From Drosophila persimilis (taxonomy: Eukaryota > Arthropoda > Insecta > Diptera > Drosophilidae), in assembly GCF_003286085.1 (NCBI RefSeq), contig NW_020825333.1:682001-746000 (forward strand): a stretch of 64,000 nucleotides of DNA. Direction: 5' to 3'. Below the pieces are notes generated by a model, which worked only from the letters and a program-made list of their open reading frames with translations, searched no databases and was not told the DNA's origin. This document shows positions 32,007-42,597 of the stretch, piece after piece. Position 1 is the first letter of the stretch. The number at the start of each line of letters is the position of its first letter. A program made the position numbers and the translations under genes.

Positions 32007-32536
32007 ATTAAATAACTGCGGTAGCGGATTGCGTTTTTAAAAAGTTTTTATTTAATTTCTAAGTTTACAGATATAGATTTAAGTTGAGGGTCACAAAGGA
32101 TTCCGGACAAAGGGTTTGCGCGATCTTAGTTTTTAGCTCGACTTTGCGGTGTCGCTTCTGGATCAAGACTGACTTGAACTTTTTGATCTTTGCATCGTCG
32201 ATCCCTTTCGGGAATAGTTTTTCTATAAACATCTCAATTGATTTCGCCATCCCGAGTATTAGATTTCGTCATCCAAAGAGAGAACTGTAAAATGCCCAAA
32301 GTGCAGGATCTTCAGAAAGCCGGGTGTGAGATTGTTTATGAGAAGCCGGGTGTGGGCAAACATTGTTTTTCCATTTAGGCGAGTGTCAAAGATTGGGATT
32401 GTGGCGGGAGCCATTGAGATTGGACATCTTAGAAATCAATTAGGCGGAGGCCTAAGATTGAAATTGTTTTCGTTTTAGAAAGCCAAAGATTGTTTACAAC
32501 TCGTATAAGAGCTCAATAGAATTGGGTACGTTAACT
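32007..32536 (-). repeat. Errantivirus-like 5' LTR (530 bp)
   Basis: On the minus strand it starts AGTTAACGTACC and ends CAGTTATTTAAT just before the primer site. AGT...-type ends are typical of errantiviruses. The bases beyond it are TGCA (32537-32540), a possible 4-bp target duplication, inside the BTBD7-like fragment. No second copy of this LTR was found in the window. Confidence 0.78.
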
Positions 32537-32540
32537 TGCA

Positions 32541-33094
32541 CGCTGGCACATAGGTGACTGGCGAAGTTTATTTTCGCGTTTACGCATTGCCACCAAAGTT
32601 TGGTTATCCGGTGCTGGTATAACAGCTGACCCTACCATCATGTCAATATTTTCATGAATAGCACCACGATTAACAACACTACAAAGTCCATTATTAGCCG
32701 CTGCATTCATGTGGGACACCATATACAAGGTATCAGGAATATCTGGCAGGTGTCGTGACCTACGTATACGCATTAGTTTCACCTGGTGGTGAGATGAAGA
32801 TAATCGATCATTCAACAAGGCCTTTACTTCCTCAAAATACGGCATAAATAGACGTGGTCTTACAAAGAGTCCGTGATTACTACCACTACGTATCCAGGCA
32901 TTGATACGTAAATTTTCTCGTTCACCTCCAACCATATGTGAAGGTGGCGTGCTGATAAGACCTCGACGAATTGCTTGGCAGAGTATCTCACTATGTGGTG
33001 GTAAAACATGGTCTATGCGCACTAAAGGCAATAATTCTGCGATGATGTCTCGCAACTCTACATCACTCAAATCACAAAAAGTTTGGTTCACGAT
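32541..33094 (-). pseudogene. BTBD7-like gene fragment (minus copy)
   Basis: The 186-codon frame matches the part of BTBD7-type proteins that follows the BACK domain: DLSDVELRDIIAELLPLVR, ISTPPSHM, INAWIR, HGLFVRPRLFMPYFEEVKAL and DIPDTLYMVSH. BTBD7 proteins contain BTB and BACK domains and act in epithelial regulation in vertebrates; the fly role is not known to me. The fragment is cut on one side by the errantivirus-like LTR (32536) and on the other by a roo-like LTR (33095). It shares the frame change just before DLSDVEL with the plus copy at 36.0-37.9 kb, so both descend from one already altered sequence. Confidence 0.75.
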
Positions 33095-33529
33095 TCTTAA
33101 GACCTTAAAAGAAAAGTCTAGACATTTGCGAGTTGAGTTGTAAATTCAAACTAAATTTTATTCTTAAAATCAGAGCCTTATATGTGATTTGACAATGAGG
33201 TAGGAGGTACAATTTGGTAGTCTATAATTATCGTTAGACCTACGCAGAGGATACACTTTACTGAGGGTGTCTATTTGAATACATGCTTACATTAGTTTTA
33301 TTTTAGGACCGCATTTGTTAAGTGTTTTCTCCACTTGTGTTTGTCGTATTAATGGGTTACAGATCTCTGTTTACACCCGTGCAGTCATAACTTGTCTACT
33401 TTATGTGATTTCTTTAGAGATCGGTGTTGTTACATGAGTGAATGTGTACAATAATCTATTAATGTTTAAACATTCAGCAAGGGGCCGAAAGTGGCATTGT
33501 ATTGACGATAATATGTTCATGTTTGAACA
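33095..33529 (-). repeat. roo-like LTR of fragment A
   Basis: 435 bp. On the minus strand it starts TGTTCAAACATGAAC, close to the LTR start I recall for D. melanogaster roo. The last bases are altered (G to C at the second base of the plus-strand TGTTAA end). Confidence 0.82.
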
Positions 33530-33697
33530 TTCTGCAAAGGGCCGAAAGTGGCATTGTTTTGTATTTTGATTCTTGTGAACCTTTTTGTGTACATTTTCTT
33601 TATTGCTATAATTACAAGTACAGATAATCATTTACAGTCAATTACAGTGGGTAGGGAAGTGCTATCGTTTGCAGTCTTCGTGCTACTTTAATTCTTC

Positions 33698-34218
33698 TTA
33701 TGGCATTAATATTATTATAATTATTATTATTATTATAATTATTAATATTATTATAATTATTATTATGATTCCGATAATCAAGGCCGCATGTCCAGATACA
33801 TGATGGAACTTAAGTCCTTTTAAATCATGATGACCTTCTTTTAACAATTTTAATTCGTTTCTTAACTTATCCATTTCTTCTGTTTGGTTAATTAATGGTA
33901 CTGTTAATGGATTCAAAACAATTTTTGGTATTTTGCTTATATTACTTATATAAAATGATGAAATTGGCTCGTAGCTTTCTGTTGGAATACTGTGATGAGG
34001 TACTAGTATTTTATCATCGGTTCGCACAGTACAACCATGTATTATTGTTAAAATTCCTTGTTGCGGAAGATCTATTAGTTCTTGATTTGAGTTACTACAT
34101 TGAAATCTAGCATTAGTGTTTACTGGAACTTTGAAGAGCCAACTACCCTGTCTTTCTAATTCGACCCAAAATGACCATGTCTCTGCTATCTTCCTATAAA
34201 CGCAATTTGAATTACCTT
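33698..34218 (-). pseudogene. roo-like env remnant (fragment A)
   Basis: Env-like proteins are membrane glycoproteins found in some BEL/Pao elements. Only the C-terminal third is left: a part with WVELERQGSWLFK-type text in front, the frame KILVPHHSIPTESYEPISS, a heptad-like stretch (MDKLRNELKLLKEGHHDLKGL) and then a membrane anchor. The anchor is an Ile run encoded by an ATT-type microsatellite at 33712-33768, after which the frame ends. The N-terminal two thirds, including the signal peptide, are deleted. Confidence 0.75.
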
Positions 34219-35436
34219 TTACTACTACGAGTACTTCTGGTCTCTTTTGGAGTCATTCCTGAGTCTTGCTCTTCTGACTCGATTCCAGCTAATGGACAAA
34301 TTCTAGTTATAGGTCGTTTTATCAACCCGTCTTTATGTTTTATAGTTACTACTCTGACTCTATCGTCCCTACCTTTATGTATTTCTTCTATTTTTCCCAA
34401 GGGCCATCTAGCTGGGTGACAGGTTTCATCTTTTATTAATACAATCTGTCCTGTTTTAATATTCTGCATTCCTATTTTCCATTTATTTCTTTGCTGCAGT
34501 GTGTGCAAATAATCTTCTTTCCATTTAATCCAAAATTCTCTTTTCATTTTCTGAATTAATCTCCATCTATCCAGATTCCCGATTTTTTACTCTGAAATTG
34601 TCTCAATCGGGCCAAATATTGGCCTTCCAATTATAAAATGACCTGGTGTTAATACATACAGATCGTCAATATCATTTGTAGCTGTATACAAAGGGCGTGA
34701 ATTTAGTACCGCTTCAATTTGACATAATAGAGTTGCCATTCCCTCATAGGTCAAATTATTGTCCCCGATTAAGATCAATAAGTGATATTTCACGGATTTT
34801 ACCCCAGCTTCCCAAATACCTCCGAAGTGAGGTCCTGCCGGGGGAATAAAATGCCACTCGATCTGTTCTCTTTCTAATATTGGAATCACTTTTATGTTGT
34901 CTTTGAGGGCTTTTCGGTATTCCTCGTCTAATTTGCGCGAAGCTCCCACAAAGTTGGTTCCATTATCGAAAAATTTTTTTGCACATTTTCCTCTTCTTGA
35001 AAAAAAATCTTCTAAGTGCAGCTAGAAATGCATCTGAAGTAAGATCGCTGACTACTTCCAAATTAATAGCTTTTGTCGCCATGCATACGAATATGGCAAT
35101 ATATCCCTTATAGGATTTCTGCCCCCGGTTTTTAGAGCATCGGATATGGTAAGGCCCGGCAAAGTCTACACCTGTATTTGTAAACGGGTGCGACATTGTA
35201 GCTCTGTGTTTCGGCAGATTTCCCATAATTTGTTCTGCAGTATTCTGTCGATACCTAGCACAGGTGACACACTCTTTAAGTTTTTTCTTTAAGCAATTTC
35301 TTAGCCCAAATATCCAAAACTTTCGCTGGATATAGTTTCGCATCAGATTAATTCCACCGTGCAATGTTTCTTTATGTGCATTCTTGATAAATAAAGACGT
35401 CAAGTGACACTTATCTAAAATCAAGGGATCAATCAA
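34219..35436 (-). pseudogene. roo-like integrase remnant (fragment A)
   Basis: Readable blocks in order: HHCC-type zinc region (HKETLHGGINLMRNYI, CVTCARYRQNTAEQIMGNLP), first acid in NTGVDFAGPYHIR, then FVGASRKLDEEY, PAGPHFGGIWEAGVKSVKYH (third acid), NSRPLYTATNDIDDLYVLTPG and a C-terminal domain with ARWPLGKIEEIHKGRDDRVRV. Frameshifts or stops near 34960 and 34570 break it. The frame at 35532 starts inside DINE-1 sequence and is a chance fusion. Confidence 0.8.
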
Positions 35437-36011
35437 GATCTCAGAGACTATAAAAGCTAGAGCAACCAAATTTGGTATCCACACTCCCAAGATATCGGAC
35501 CGAGACGAGTTTGTTTCAAAATTTCGCCACACCCCCTTCCGCCCCCGCTAAGGATGCAAATCTGGGGATATTCACAAATCTCAGAGACTATTAACGCTAG
35601 AGTAACCAAATTTGGTATCCACACTCCTGTTAGAACTCACTATTAAACGTATATCTCGCCCCACCCCCTTCCGCTCCCACAAAAGAGGAAAATCTGTGGC
35701 ATCCACAATATTGAAGATTCGAGAAAACTAAAAACAATCATAGAAAATGATGATCTCATCCATATCTATCAGATTGCTGAATCTGGATCAGATCCGGATA
35801 ATTTGTATAGCCAAAAGGAACAAATCAATTTGCAGTGGCTACGCAGCGTCTGACGTCACGCTCAGACTGATTTTCTGTCTCTCTCGCACGCACTCTTTGT
35901 CGTGTCGTTCGATAGAAGCGGCGTCTGCCGGGGGAGAGCCATACTGACTAAGTATCGGGTATAAATGTAGAGATACGGTCTCCGCAGCAACTCACAACGT
36001 TGCCCCTCGTT
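35437..36011 (+). mobile_element. DINE-1, 3' half
   Basis: It begins at GATCTCAGAGACTATAAAAG, in the middle of the element, and runs to CCCCTCGTT. The first half, with the 5' terminus and microsatellite, is absent at the junction with roo-like fragment A, so a deletion probably removed both the 5' half of this DINE-1 and the 5' part of A. Confidence 0.83.
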
Positions 36012-37925
36012 TTTTAATTTAATTGCGCGTCGAACGCGCAACATTGATAAGTGCGTTGAACGTTCCTTTCACGTGACCACGCGAATTGTATGAGACGAAA
36101 TATTATACCGTTAACCTGGACATTATTGATTGATTTTATGCGGTTTTGGATCGTGTACGTCGGCAGGATCACTAGGGGAACTGCATGCCTTAACCAACAC
36201 AGGAAGAGTGCGTCCAACGACACTAGAGGAAGCTATGGAGCTTTACCAGATTGGTCGGTTTTTAGAGATTGATATTTTGGCGCAAGGCTGTGAGGATTTA
36301 ATACTCGAGTAGCTGTCCCTTGATACTTTACCAACAATTTTAAAGTGGGGTTGCCAACTCCATGGCTCCGCGTGGGTGTTTAGACAAGCATGTTAGTACC
36401 TACGAGAAGAATTTACCGTTATTAGCACCTCACCTGTCCTGCACCAAATAGATAAAACGCAACTGCAAAGTAATTTTTTAACCAGCTCCTAAGCTAGAGA
36501 TTCTGCGGGCTGTTCTTAAATGTGGAGAACAGGAGCTCATTAGCCGCATGGAAGATCGTGAACCAAACTTTTTGTGATTTGAGTGATGTAGAGTTGCGAG
36601 ACATCATCGCAGAATTATTGCCTTTAGTGCGCATAGACCATGTTTTACCACCTCATAGTGAGATACTCTGCCAAGCAATTCGTAGAGATCTTGTCAGCAC
36701 TCCACCTTCACATATGATATGTAGTGGTAGTAATCAGGGACTCTTTGTTGAAGGATCGATTATCTTCATCTCACCACCAGGTGGAACTAATGCGTATGCG
36801 TAGGTCGCGACACCCGCCAGATATTCCTGATACCTTGAATATGGTGTCCCACATGAATGCAGCGGCTAATAATGGACTTTGTAGTGTTGTTAATCGTGGT
36901 TCTATTCATGAAAATATTGAAATGTCGGTAGGGTCGGCTGTTATACCAGCACCGGATAACCAAAATTTATTGGCAATGCGTAAACGCGAAAATAAACTTC
37001 GCCAGTCACCTATGTGCCAGCATGCATTGCTACTGCCACTTTCATCAAAACATGAAATTGAACGACAAATTCGGCTTCCTCCCTGATGAAGTATCAGCCA
37101 GAAAAGCTATGATGTTCACAAAGGAAATCCGTGTGGAGTTGCGTCCACTACTCAAAGCGAAGACAATTTGCTTGAAGATGAAGATCAAAGCCCACCGCCA
37201 TCACCAGCGGCTACTGGCTCAGTTCCGCGAAACACAACCGTTGGATCTTCTTTTTTATCGTCCTCGTCAATGGGATCGTCAGCATCATAAATCTGTGGCA
37301 CCGATGGAGTACACCCCTAATATAGCCGAAATCTCACTTTTCCGCGTCACCAATCAAATGGTCTTTTTGGTGTAGCCAGTATTTTAGCAACCAACTCTGG
37401 TCCTGCGCTTCAGTGTAGCTATGCACGTATTTCAGCGTCAGCGCGTCCACGAAATGAACTGCCGGCGTTAATAACTGAAGGGGACTTTCGATTTCCGCAT
37501 GGAAATAGCTTGGGCTTGGATATTAGTGTTGAGAACGGCGGAGAATGGCCACCGCATCTTTAGGTCAGCTTCATTTGTCGAATAGTACTGGAAATACTAG
37601 CGGGCGTAGCGTCGGCAGCAATAACGACATGCCAGAAAGTTTACAATTAGATTTGGGGGATGGTCCAAACCCTCGCGTAGTTGGAAACGTTCTAAGTGCA
37701 CTGACCCTGTGAAGTATACACGTTAGTATTTCCTTCTCGGTATTTATCCTAAAATAAAAATTTTCCATTCATTTTAGCACGCTCTGCCACAAAGCAACTA
37801 TCACCGCTTCGTGCAGCGCTCTAGCTCGCCAATTGATATGATGCGTAATGGACAGTTATCGCCCACATCACACCCTCCAAATCCTGGGCCATTCAACTCT
37901 GGACCACCCAGGTTTTTATAGAGGT
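36012..37925 (+). pseudogene. BTBD7-like pseudogene (plus copy)
   Basis: A longer copy of the same host gene in the other orientation. In order and over changing frames: end of the BTB domain (near 36020-36170), a stretch RPTTLEEAMELYQIGRFLEID (36208-36270), BACK-domain text (LPTILKWGCQLHGSAWVFRQA, 36330-36390), DLSDVELRDIIAELLPLVR (36580), RMRRSRHPPDIPDTLNMVSH (36790) and a C-terminal region rich in Ser/Pro. A 69-bp sequence at 37709-37777 has GT and AG ends and looks like a retained intron. That argues for DNA duplication rather than retroposition. A last open piece (QRSSSPIDMMRNGQLSPTS) ends at TAG near 37920. Stops and shifts are numerous. Confidence 0.75.
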
Positions 37926-38779
37926 TGCAAGTGGGCCCAGATCCGGGGCACTTTATTTTGGGATGCCTTTCTGAACAAAAATTAAACTAAAAATGTAATT
38001 TAACAATCTAGATAAATAAAATAAACTATTAAATAAAGCTTACGGAATTTTTCTCTTCGGCAAGGGCTTAAAATTAGATAGTATGTATAATGTTAAAAAT
38101 ACTTAAGTATGTATATTATCTCTGGTATTTGCGAAGAAAAAAAAAGCTTAAGTAATTTGTTTATTACATCTGCAACCCTTTTGGACCTTTGTTACTCGTT
38201 AACCCTAGTAGTTGGCAGATTACAACACACAATAAATTGACCTTCCTTGCCAAATCCAACCCACCATAAACTTAAGTCGTCGAATGCTTTACCCGTTTAA
38301 TCTGTCGAAATGTATAAAGTAGCTAGACTCAAGATACCTCTTGGTCATATGGTCATATATTTCAGATGTTTTAGATTTTATATAGAAAGATATCTCTCTA
38401 GTGAAAGGGAGGTACTGAAGTGGTGTATCTTTCAGCGTCTGGCTCGAATTGGGAGTGTGAGATCGCTCCCCTGCGGTTGGCCGAGTTTTTTTCGTTCTAT
38501 CAAGTTCCACCAATAGACTGAGCAAGACAAACAAAATAAATGTATCGGACCATATAGTCTGGAAGTGCCAGCTGAAGTTATATACATATGTATATTAATG
38601 AATGCAGGTTTCAAGCCAGCCAGATCCAAAGCGGACGGAAGAAGGCGCCGACGCCGTCTCGTAGCGCAGAAGGGGAGCGGCGCTCGATCAGCATGGCCAA
38701 GCCGAGATAGGGGTGGGCAAAGCCATGAAGCTGCGGATGCAGCACGCCAGAGATTTCAACTTTTTCGCTTACACGTACA
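37926..38779. other. 3' flank of the pseudogene and unassigned DNA
   Basis: 37926-38060 reads like a 3' UTR with AATAAA at 38017-38022 and 38031-38036. From there to 38600 there is AT-rich DNA without features. 38620-38770 is GC-rich (GAAGGCGCCGACGCCG) and unassigned. No coding signal is convincing. Confidence 0.5.
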
Positions 38780-39370
38780 CTGAGCCCAGTCTGTCTGTCC
38801 GTCCCTATTAGCGCCTAGTGCTCAAAGACTATAAGAGCTAGAGTATCGACATTTTATATCTAGACTTCTGTGATATGTCACTGTAACAAGTATATTTCAA
38901 AATATTGCCCCGCCCACTTCCGCCCCCACAAAGGGCGAAAATCTGTGGCATCCACATTTTTAACGATACGAGAAAACTAAAAACGCAGAATCGTAGAAGA
39001 TGTCTATATCTTCTAGAGTGTAAAATCTGAATCAGATCGTATAATTATTATAGCCAGAATCAAGAAAACAATTTCATTCTTTCTCGTTCTGTCTCTCTCT
39101 AACACACAGGTTTCATGGTCGGTTTTGCCTGTTGCAAAATGTGAGTTTAAGGATCTCAGAGACTATAAAAGCTAGAGCAACCAAATTTGGTATCCACACT
39201 TCTGTGATATCAGACCTTTTCGAGTTAGTTTCAAAATTTCGCCCCACCCTTTTCCGCCCCCACAAAGAACGAAAATCGGTTACACCCACAATATTAAAGA
39301 TTCGATAAAACTAACACAATCATAGAGAATGACCATATCTATCCGGTTGCTGAATCTGGATCAGATCGGA
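38780..39370 (+). mobile_element. DINE-1 fragment truncated at both ends
   Basis: It starts at TGAGCCCAGTCTGTCTGTCC (the microsatellite region) and stops at GGATCAGATCGGA, where the roo-like LTR of element B begins. The roo-like element therefore inserted into this DINE-1. The missing DINE-1 tail is not at the far end of the array. Confidence 0.82.
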
Positions 39371-39805
39371 TGTTAAGACCTTAAAAGAAAAGTCTAGACA
39401 TTTGCGAGTTGAGTTGTAAATTCAAACTAAATTTTATTCTTAAAATCAGAGCCTTATATGTGATTTGACAATGAGGTAGGAGGTACAATTTGGTAGTCTA
39501 TAATTATCGTTAGACCTACGCAGAGGATACACTTTACTGAGGGTGTCTATTTGAATACATGCTTACATTAGTTTTATTTTAGGACCGCATTTGTTAAGTG
39601 TTTTCTCCACTTGTGTTTGTCGTATTAATGGGTTACAGATCTCTGTTTACACCCGTGCAGTCATAACTTGTCTACTTTATGTGATTTCTTTAGAGATCGG
39701 TGTTGTTACATGAGTGAATGTGTACAATAATCTATTAATGTTTAAACATTCAGCAAGGGGCCGAAAGTGGCATTGTATTGACGATAATATGTTCATGTTT
39801 GAACA
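39371..39805 (-). repeat. roo-like 3' LTR of element B
   Basis: 435 bp, with ends TGTTAAG and TTTGAACA on the plus strand. The flank TCGGA (39366-39370) should be one half of the target duplication; its partner would lie beyond the truncated end near 58.2 kb and is lost. Confidence 0.88.
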
Positions 39806-39973
39806 TTCTGCAAAGGGCCGAAAGTGGCATTGTTTTGTATTTTGATTCTTGTGAACCTTTTTGTGTACATTTTCTTTATTGCTATAATTACAAGTACAGA
39901 TAATCATTTACAGTCAATTACAGTGGGTAGGGAAGTGCTATCGTTTGCAGTCTTCGTGCTACTTTAATTCTTC

Positions 39974-40495
39974 TTATGGCATTAATATTATTATAATTAT
40001 TATTATTATTATAATTATTAATATTATTATAATTATTATTATGATTCCGATAATCAAGGCCGCATGTCCAGATACATGATGGAACTTAAGTCCTTTTAAA
40101 TCATGATGACCTTCTTTTAACAATTTTAATTCGTTTCTTAACTTATCCATTTCTTCTGTTTGGTTAATTAATGGTACTGTTAATGGATTCAAAACAATTT
40201 TTGGTATTTTGCTTATATTACTTATATAAAATGATGAAATTGGCTCGTAGCTTTCTGTTGGAATACTGTGATGAGGTACTAGTATTTTATCATCGGTTCG
40301 CACAGTACAACCATGTATTATTGTTAAAATTCCTTGTTGCGGAAGATCTATTAGTTCTTGATTTGAGTTACTACATTGAAATCTAGCATTAGTGTTTACT
40401 GGAACTTTGAAGAGCCAACTACCCTGTCTTTCTAATTCGACCCAAAATGACCATGTCTCTGCTATCTTCCTATAAACGCAATTTGAATTACCTTT
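39974..40495 (-). pseudogene. roo-like env remnant (element B)
   Basis: The same structure as in fragment A: only the C-terminal third, with the heptad-like MDKLRNELKLLKEGHHDLKGL and an Ile-run membrane anchor encoded by the ATT microsatellite at 39988-40044. The deletion junction to integrase is near 40495, about 1.14 kb missing compared with element C. No signal peptide remains. Confidence 0.78.
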
Positions 40496-41960
40496 TACTA
40501 CTACGAGTACTTCTGTTCTCTTTTGGAGTCATTCCTGAGTCTTGCTCTTCTGACTCGATTCCAGCTAATGGACAAATTCTAGTTATAGGTCGTTTTATCA
40601 ACCCGTCTTTATGTTTTATAGTTACTACTCTGACTCTATCGTCCCTACCTTTATGTATTTCTTCTATTTTTCCCAAGGGCCATCTAGCTGGGTGACAGGT
40701 TTCATCTTTTATTAATACAATCTGTCCTGTTTTAATATTCTGCATTCCTATTTTCCATTTATTTCTTTGCTGCAGTGTGTGCAAATAATCTTCTTTCCAT
40801 TTAATCCAAAATTCTCTTTTCATTTTCTGAATTAATCTCCATCTATCCAGATTCCCGATTTTTTACTCTGAAATTGTCTCAATCGGGCCAAATATTGGCC
40901 TTCCAATTATAAAATGACCTGGTGTTAATACATACAGATCGTCAATATCATTTGTAGCTGTATACAAAGGGCGTGAATTTAGTACCGCTTCAATTTGACA
41001 TAATAGAGTTGCCATTCCCTCATAGGTCAAATTATTGTCCCCGATTAAGATCAATAAGTGATATATCACTAATTTTATCCCCAGCTTCCCAAATACCTCC
41101 GAAGTGAGGTCCTGTCGCGGGAATAAAATGCCACTCGATCTGTTCTCTTTCTAATATTGGAACCACTTTTATGTTGTCTTTGGCTTTTTGGTATTCCTCG
41201 TCTAATTTGCGCGAAGCTCCCACAAAGTTGGTTCCATTATCGAAAAATTTTTTTGCACATTTTCCTCTTCTTGAAAAAAAATCTTCTAAGTGCAGCTAGA
41301 AATGCATCTGAAGTAAGATCGCTGACTACTTCCAAATGAATAGCCTTTGTCGCCATGCATACGAATACGGCAATATATCCCTTATAGGATTTCTGCCCCC
41401 GGTTTTAGAGCATCGGATATGGTAAGGCCCGGCGAAGTCTACACCTGTATTTGTAAACGGGTGCGACATTGTAGCTCTGTGTTTCGGCAGATTTCCCATA
41501 ATTTGTTCTGCAGTATTCTGTCGATACCTAGCACAGGTGACACACTCTTTAAGTTTTTTCTTTAAGCAATTTCTTAGCCCAAATATCCAAAACTTTCGCT
41601 GGATATAGTTTCGCATCAGATTAATTCCACCGTGCAATGTTTCTTTATGTGCATTCTTGATAAATAAAGAATCAAGTGACACTTATTTCAAATCAATGGA
41701 TGTTTAACCTCAAATACCGCATTGGAGTTTTGCAATGTACCTCCAACAAGTAACAATCCGTCTTTATCTAAGAACGGATTTAAGCTTAATAGTTTATTTT
41801 TTGTTTCTATTTCCTTTTTATTAATTAGGCTTGCTATTTCGGAACTGAATTGTATAGCATGTTGTTGTTTTACTATTAATACTTTGGCGCTCTTAAACTC
41901 CTTCACTGTCAAAAATGGAGGAAATTCTTTCTTTTTGGGTTTGATTTGAATAAACCTCAA
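40488..41960 (-). pseudogene. roo-like integrase (element B)
   Basis: 41960-41688 is the lead-in (SLNPFLDKDGLLLVGGTLQN). 41682-41326 has the zinc region and the first catalytic acid (NTGVDFAGP). 41223-40863 has FVGASRKLDEEY and GPHFGGIWEAG with the third acid region. 40823-40488 is the C-terminal domain (ARWPLGKIEEIHKG). Frame breaks lie near 41685, 41400, 41225, 41070 and 40860. This full-length integrase region is the one deleted in elements C and D. Confidence 0.82.
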
Positions 41961-42541
41961 TACATATGCAATGACTCTAGTTTATGCATACACGAATATT
42001 TTTGTAATAATTCACAAAAAATGTTATTTTTTGCTATTACCATTTTTGTGCTAACTACTATTTTTTCTTCAATTTCCTCTTTTGGCCAATGTTCCTTAGA
42101 TTTCGGCAACCATTGAGGCCCTTTCCACCAAATCTTAAAATCTTTTAGCTTATCTGCACTAATGCCCCTTGATGCTACATCTGCTGGATTGTCTTCAGTT
42201 CTAACGTGTTCCCATTTAATTTCCTTAATCTTTCTTACTTCGTCAGTTCGACGCCTGATAAACTTGTCTTTATTGTCTCCATTCTTAATCCAGGCTAGAG
42301 TAATAGTAGAATCACTCCAGGCATAACACTCTACATTACTTCCAACCGCTACTTTCACCCGTTGAATTAATTTTGCCAGAAGACGTGCTGCACAAAGTTC
42401 TAATTTTGGAATAGTTTTCCGATTCTTCTTTGGATTAACTTTGCTTTTGCTGGCTATTATAATTGTAGAACTATCTACCTTGGCATACACTACGGCAGCA
42501 TAAGCCTTTTCGGATGCATCGGCAAACCCATGAATTTGCAT
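41957..42541 (-). pseudogene. roo-like RNase H (element B)
   Basis: Open for 194 codons. MQIHGFADASEKAYAAVVYA carries the first acid, PKLELCAARLLAKLIQRV the second block, YAWSDSTITLAWI the third, and NPADVASRGISADKLKDFKIW the last. All the family acids are present. Elements C and D lack this domain entirely. Confidence 0.85.
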
Positions 42542-42597
42542 CGACTTATTGTGCTGAGAATTTAGCCATCTCGGTATCCGAATGCTCTCTAACTCTG

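Larger units (their letters stand above)
16918..32536 (-). mobile_element. Errantivirus-like Ty3/gypsy element, broken by three insertions
   Basis: Read from 32536 downward, the order is: 5' LTR (32536-32007), tRNA-Lys primer site, leader, gag (31496 to about 29548, split by DINE-1), protease (about 29540-29060), a 63-bp repeat linker, reverse transcriptase (28759-28064), a short pol slice (22503-22376), then RNase H and the start of integrase (17820-16918). The large gaps are a LOA LINE and a BEL/Pao element, each with matching target duplications. The 3' part (rest of integrase, any env, the 3' LTR) is missing at 16918. The retrovirus-like gene order and the LTR starting AGTTAA suggest the gypsy/17.6 group. 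Confidence 0.8.
33095..35436 (-). mobile_element. roo-like BEL/Pao fragment A
   Basis: A 3' LTR, a shortened env and most of integrase, with a 6276-bp offset and near identity to element B. It ends within integrase at 35436, where a DINE-1 piece is joined. The env deletion (junction near 34219) is the same as in B, so A and B belong to one sublineage. The LTR end reads TCT instead of TGT at 33095-33097. Confidence 0.85.

Noticed and set aside
32065..32250. 61-aa basic minus-strand ORF
   Set aside because: It lies entirely inside the errantivirus-like LTR and carries no known motif.
33712..33768. A/T-rich run considered as a replication or scaffold site
   Set aside because: It is an ATT microsatellite within the env remnant and is also present in element B.
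35437..35532. Integrase fused to extra N-terminal residues from DINE-1
   Set aside because: The fusion arises from a deletion junction and runs into low-information repeat sequence; not a real domain.
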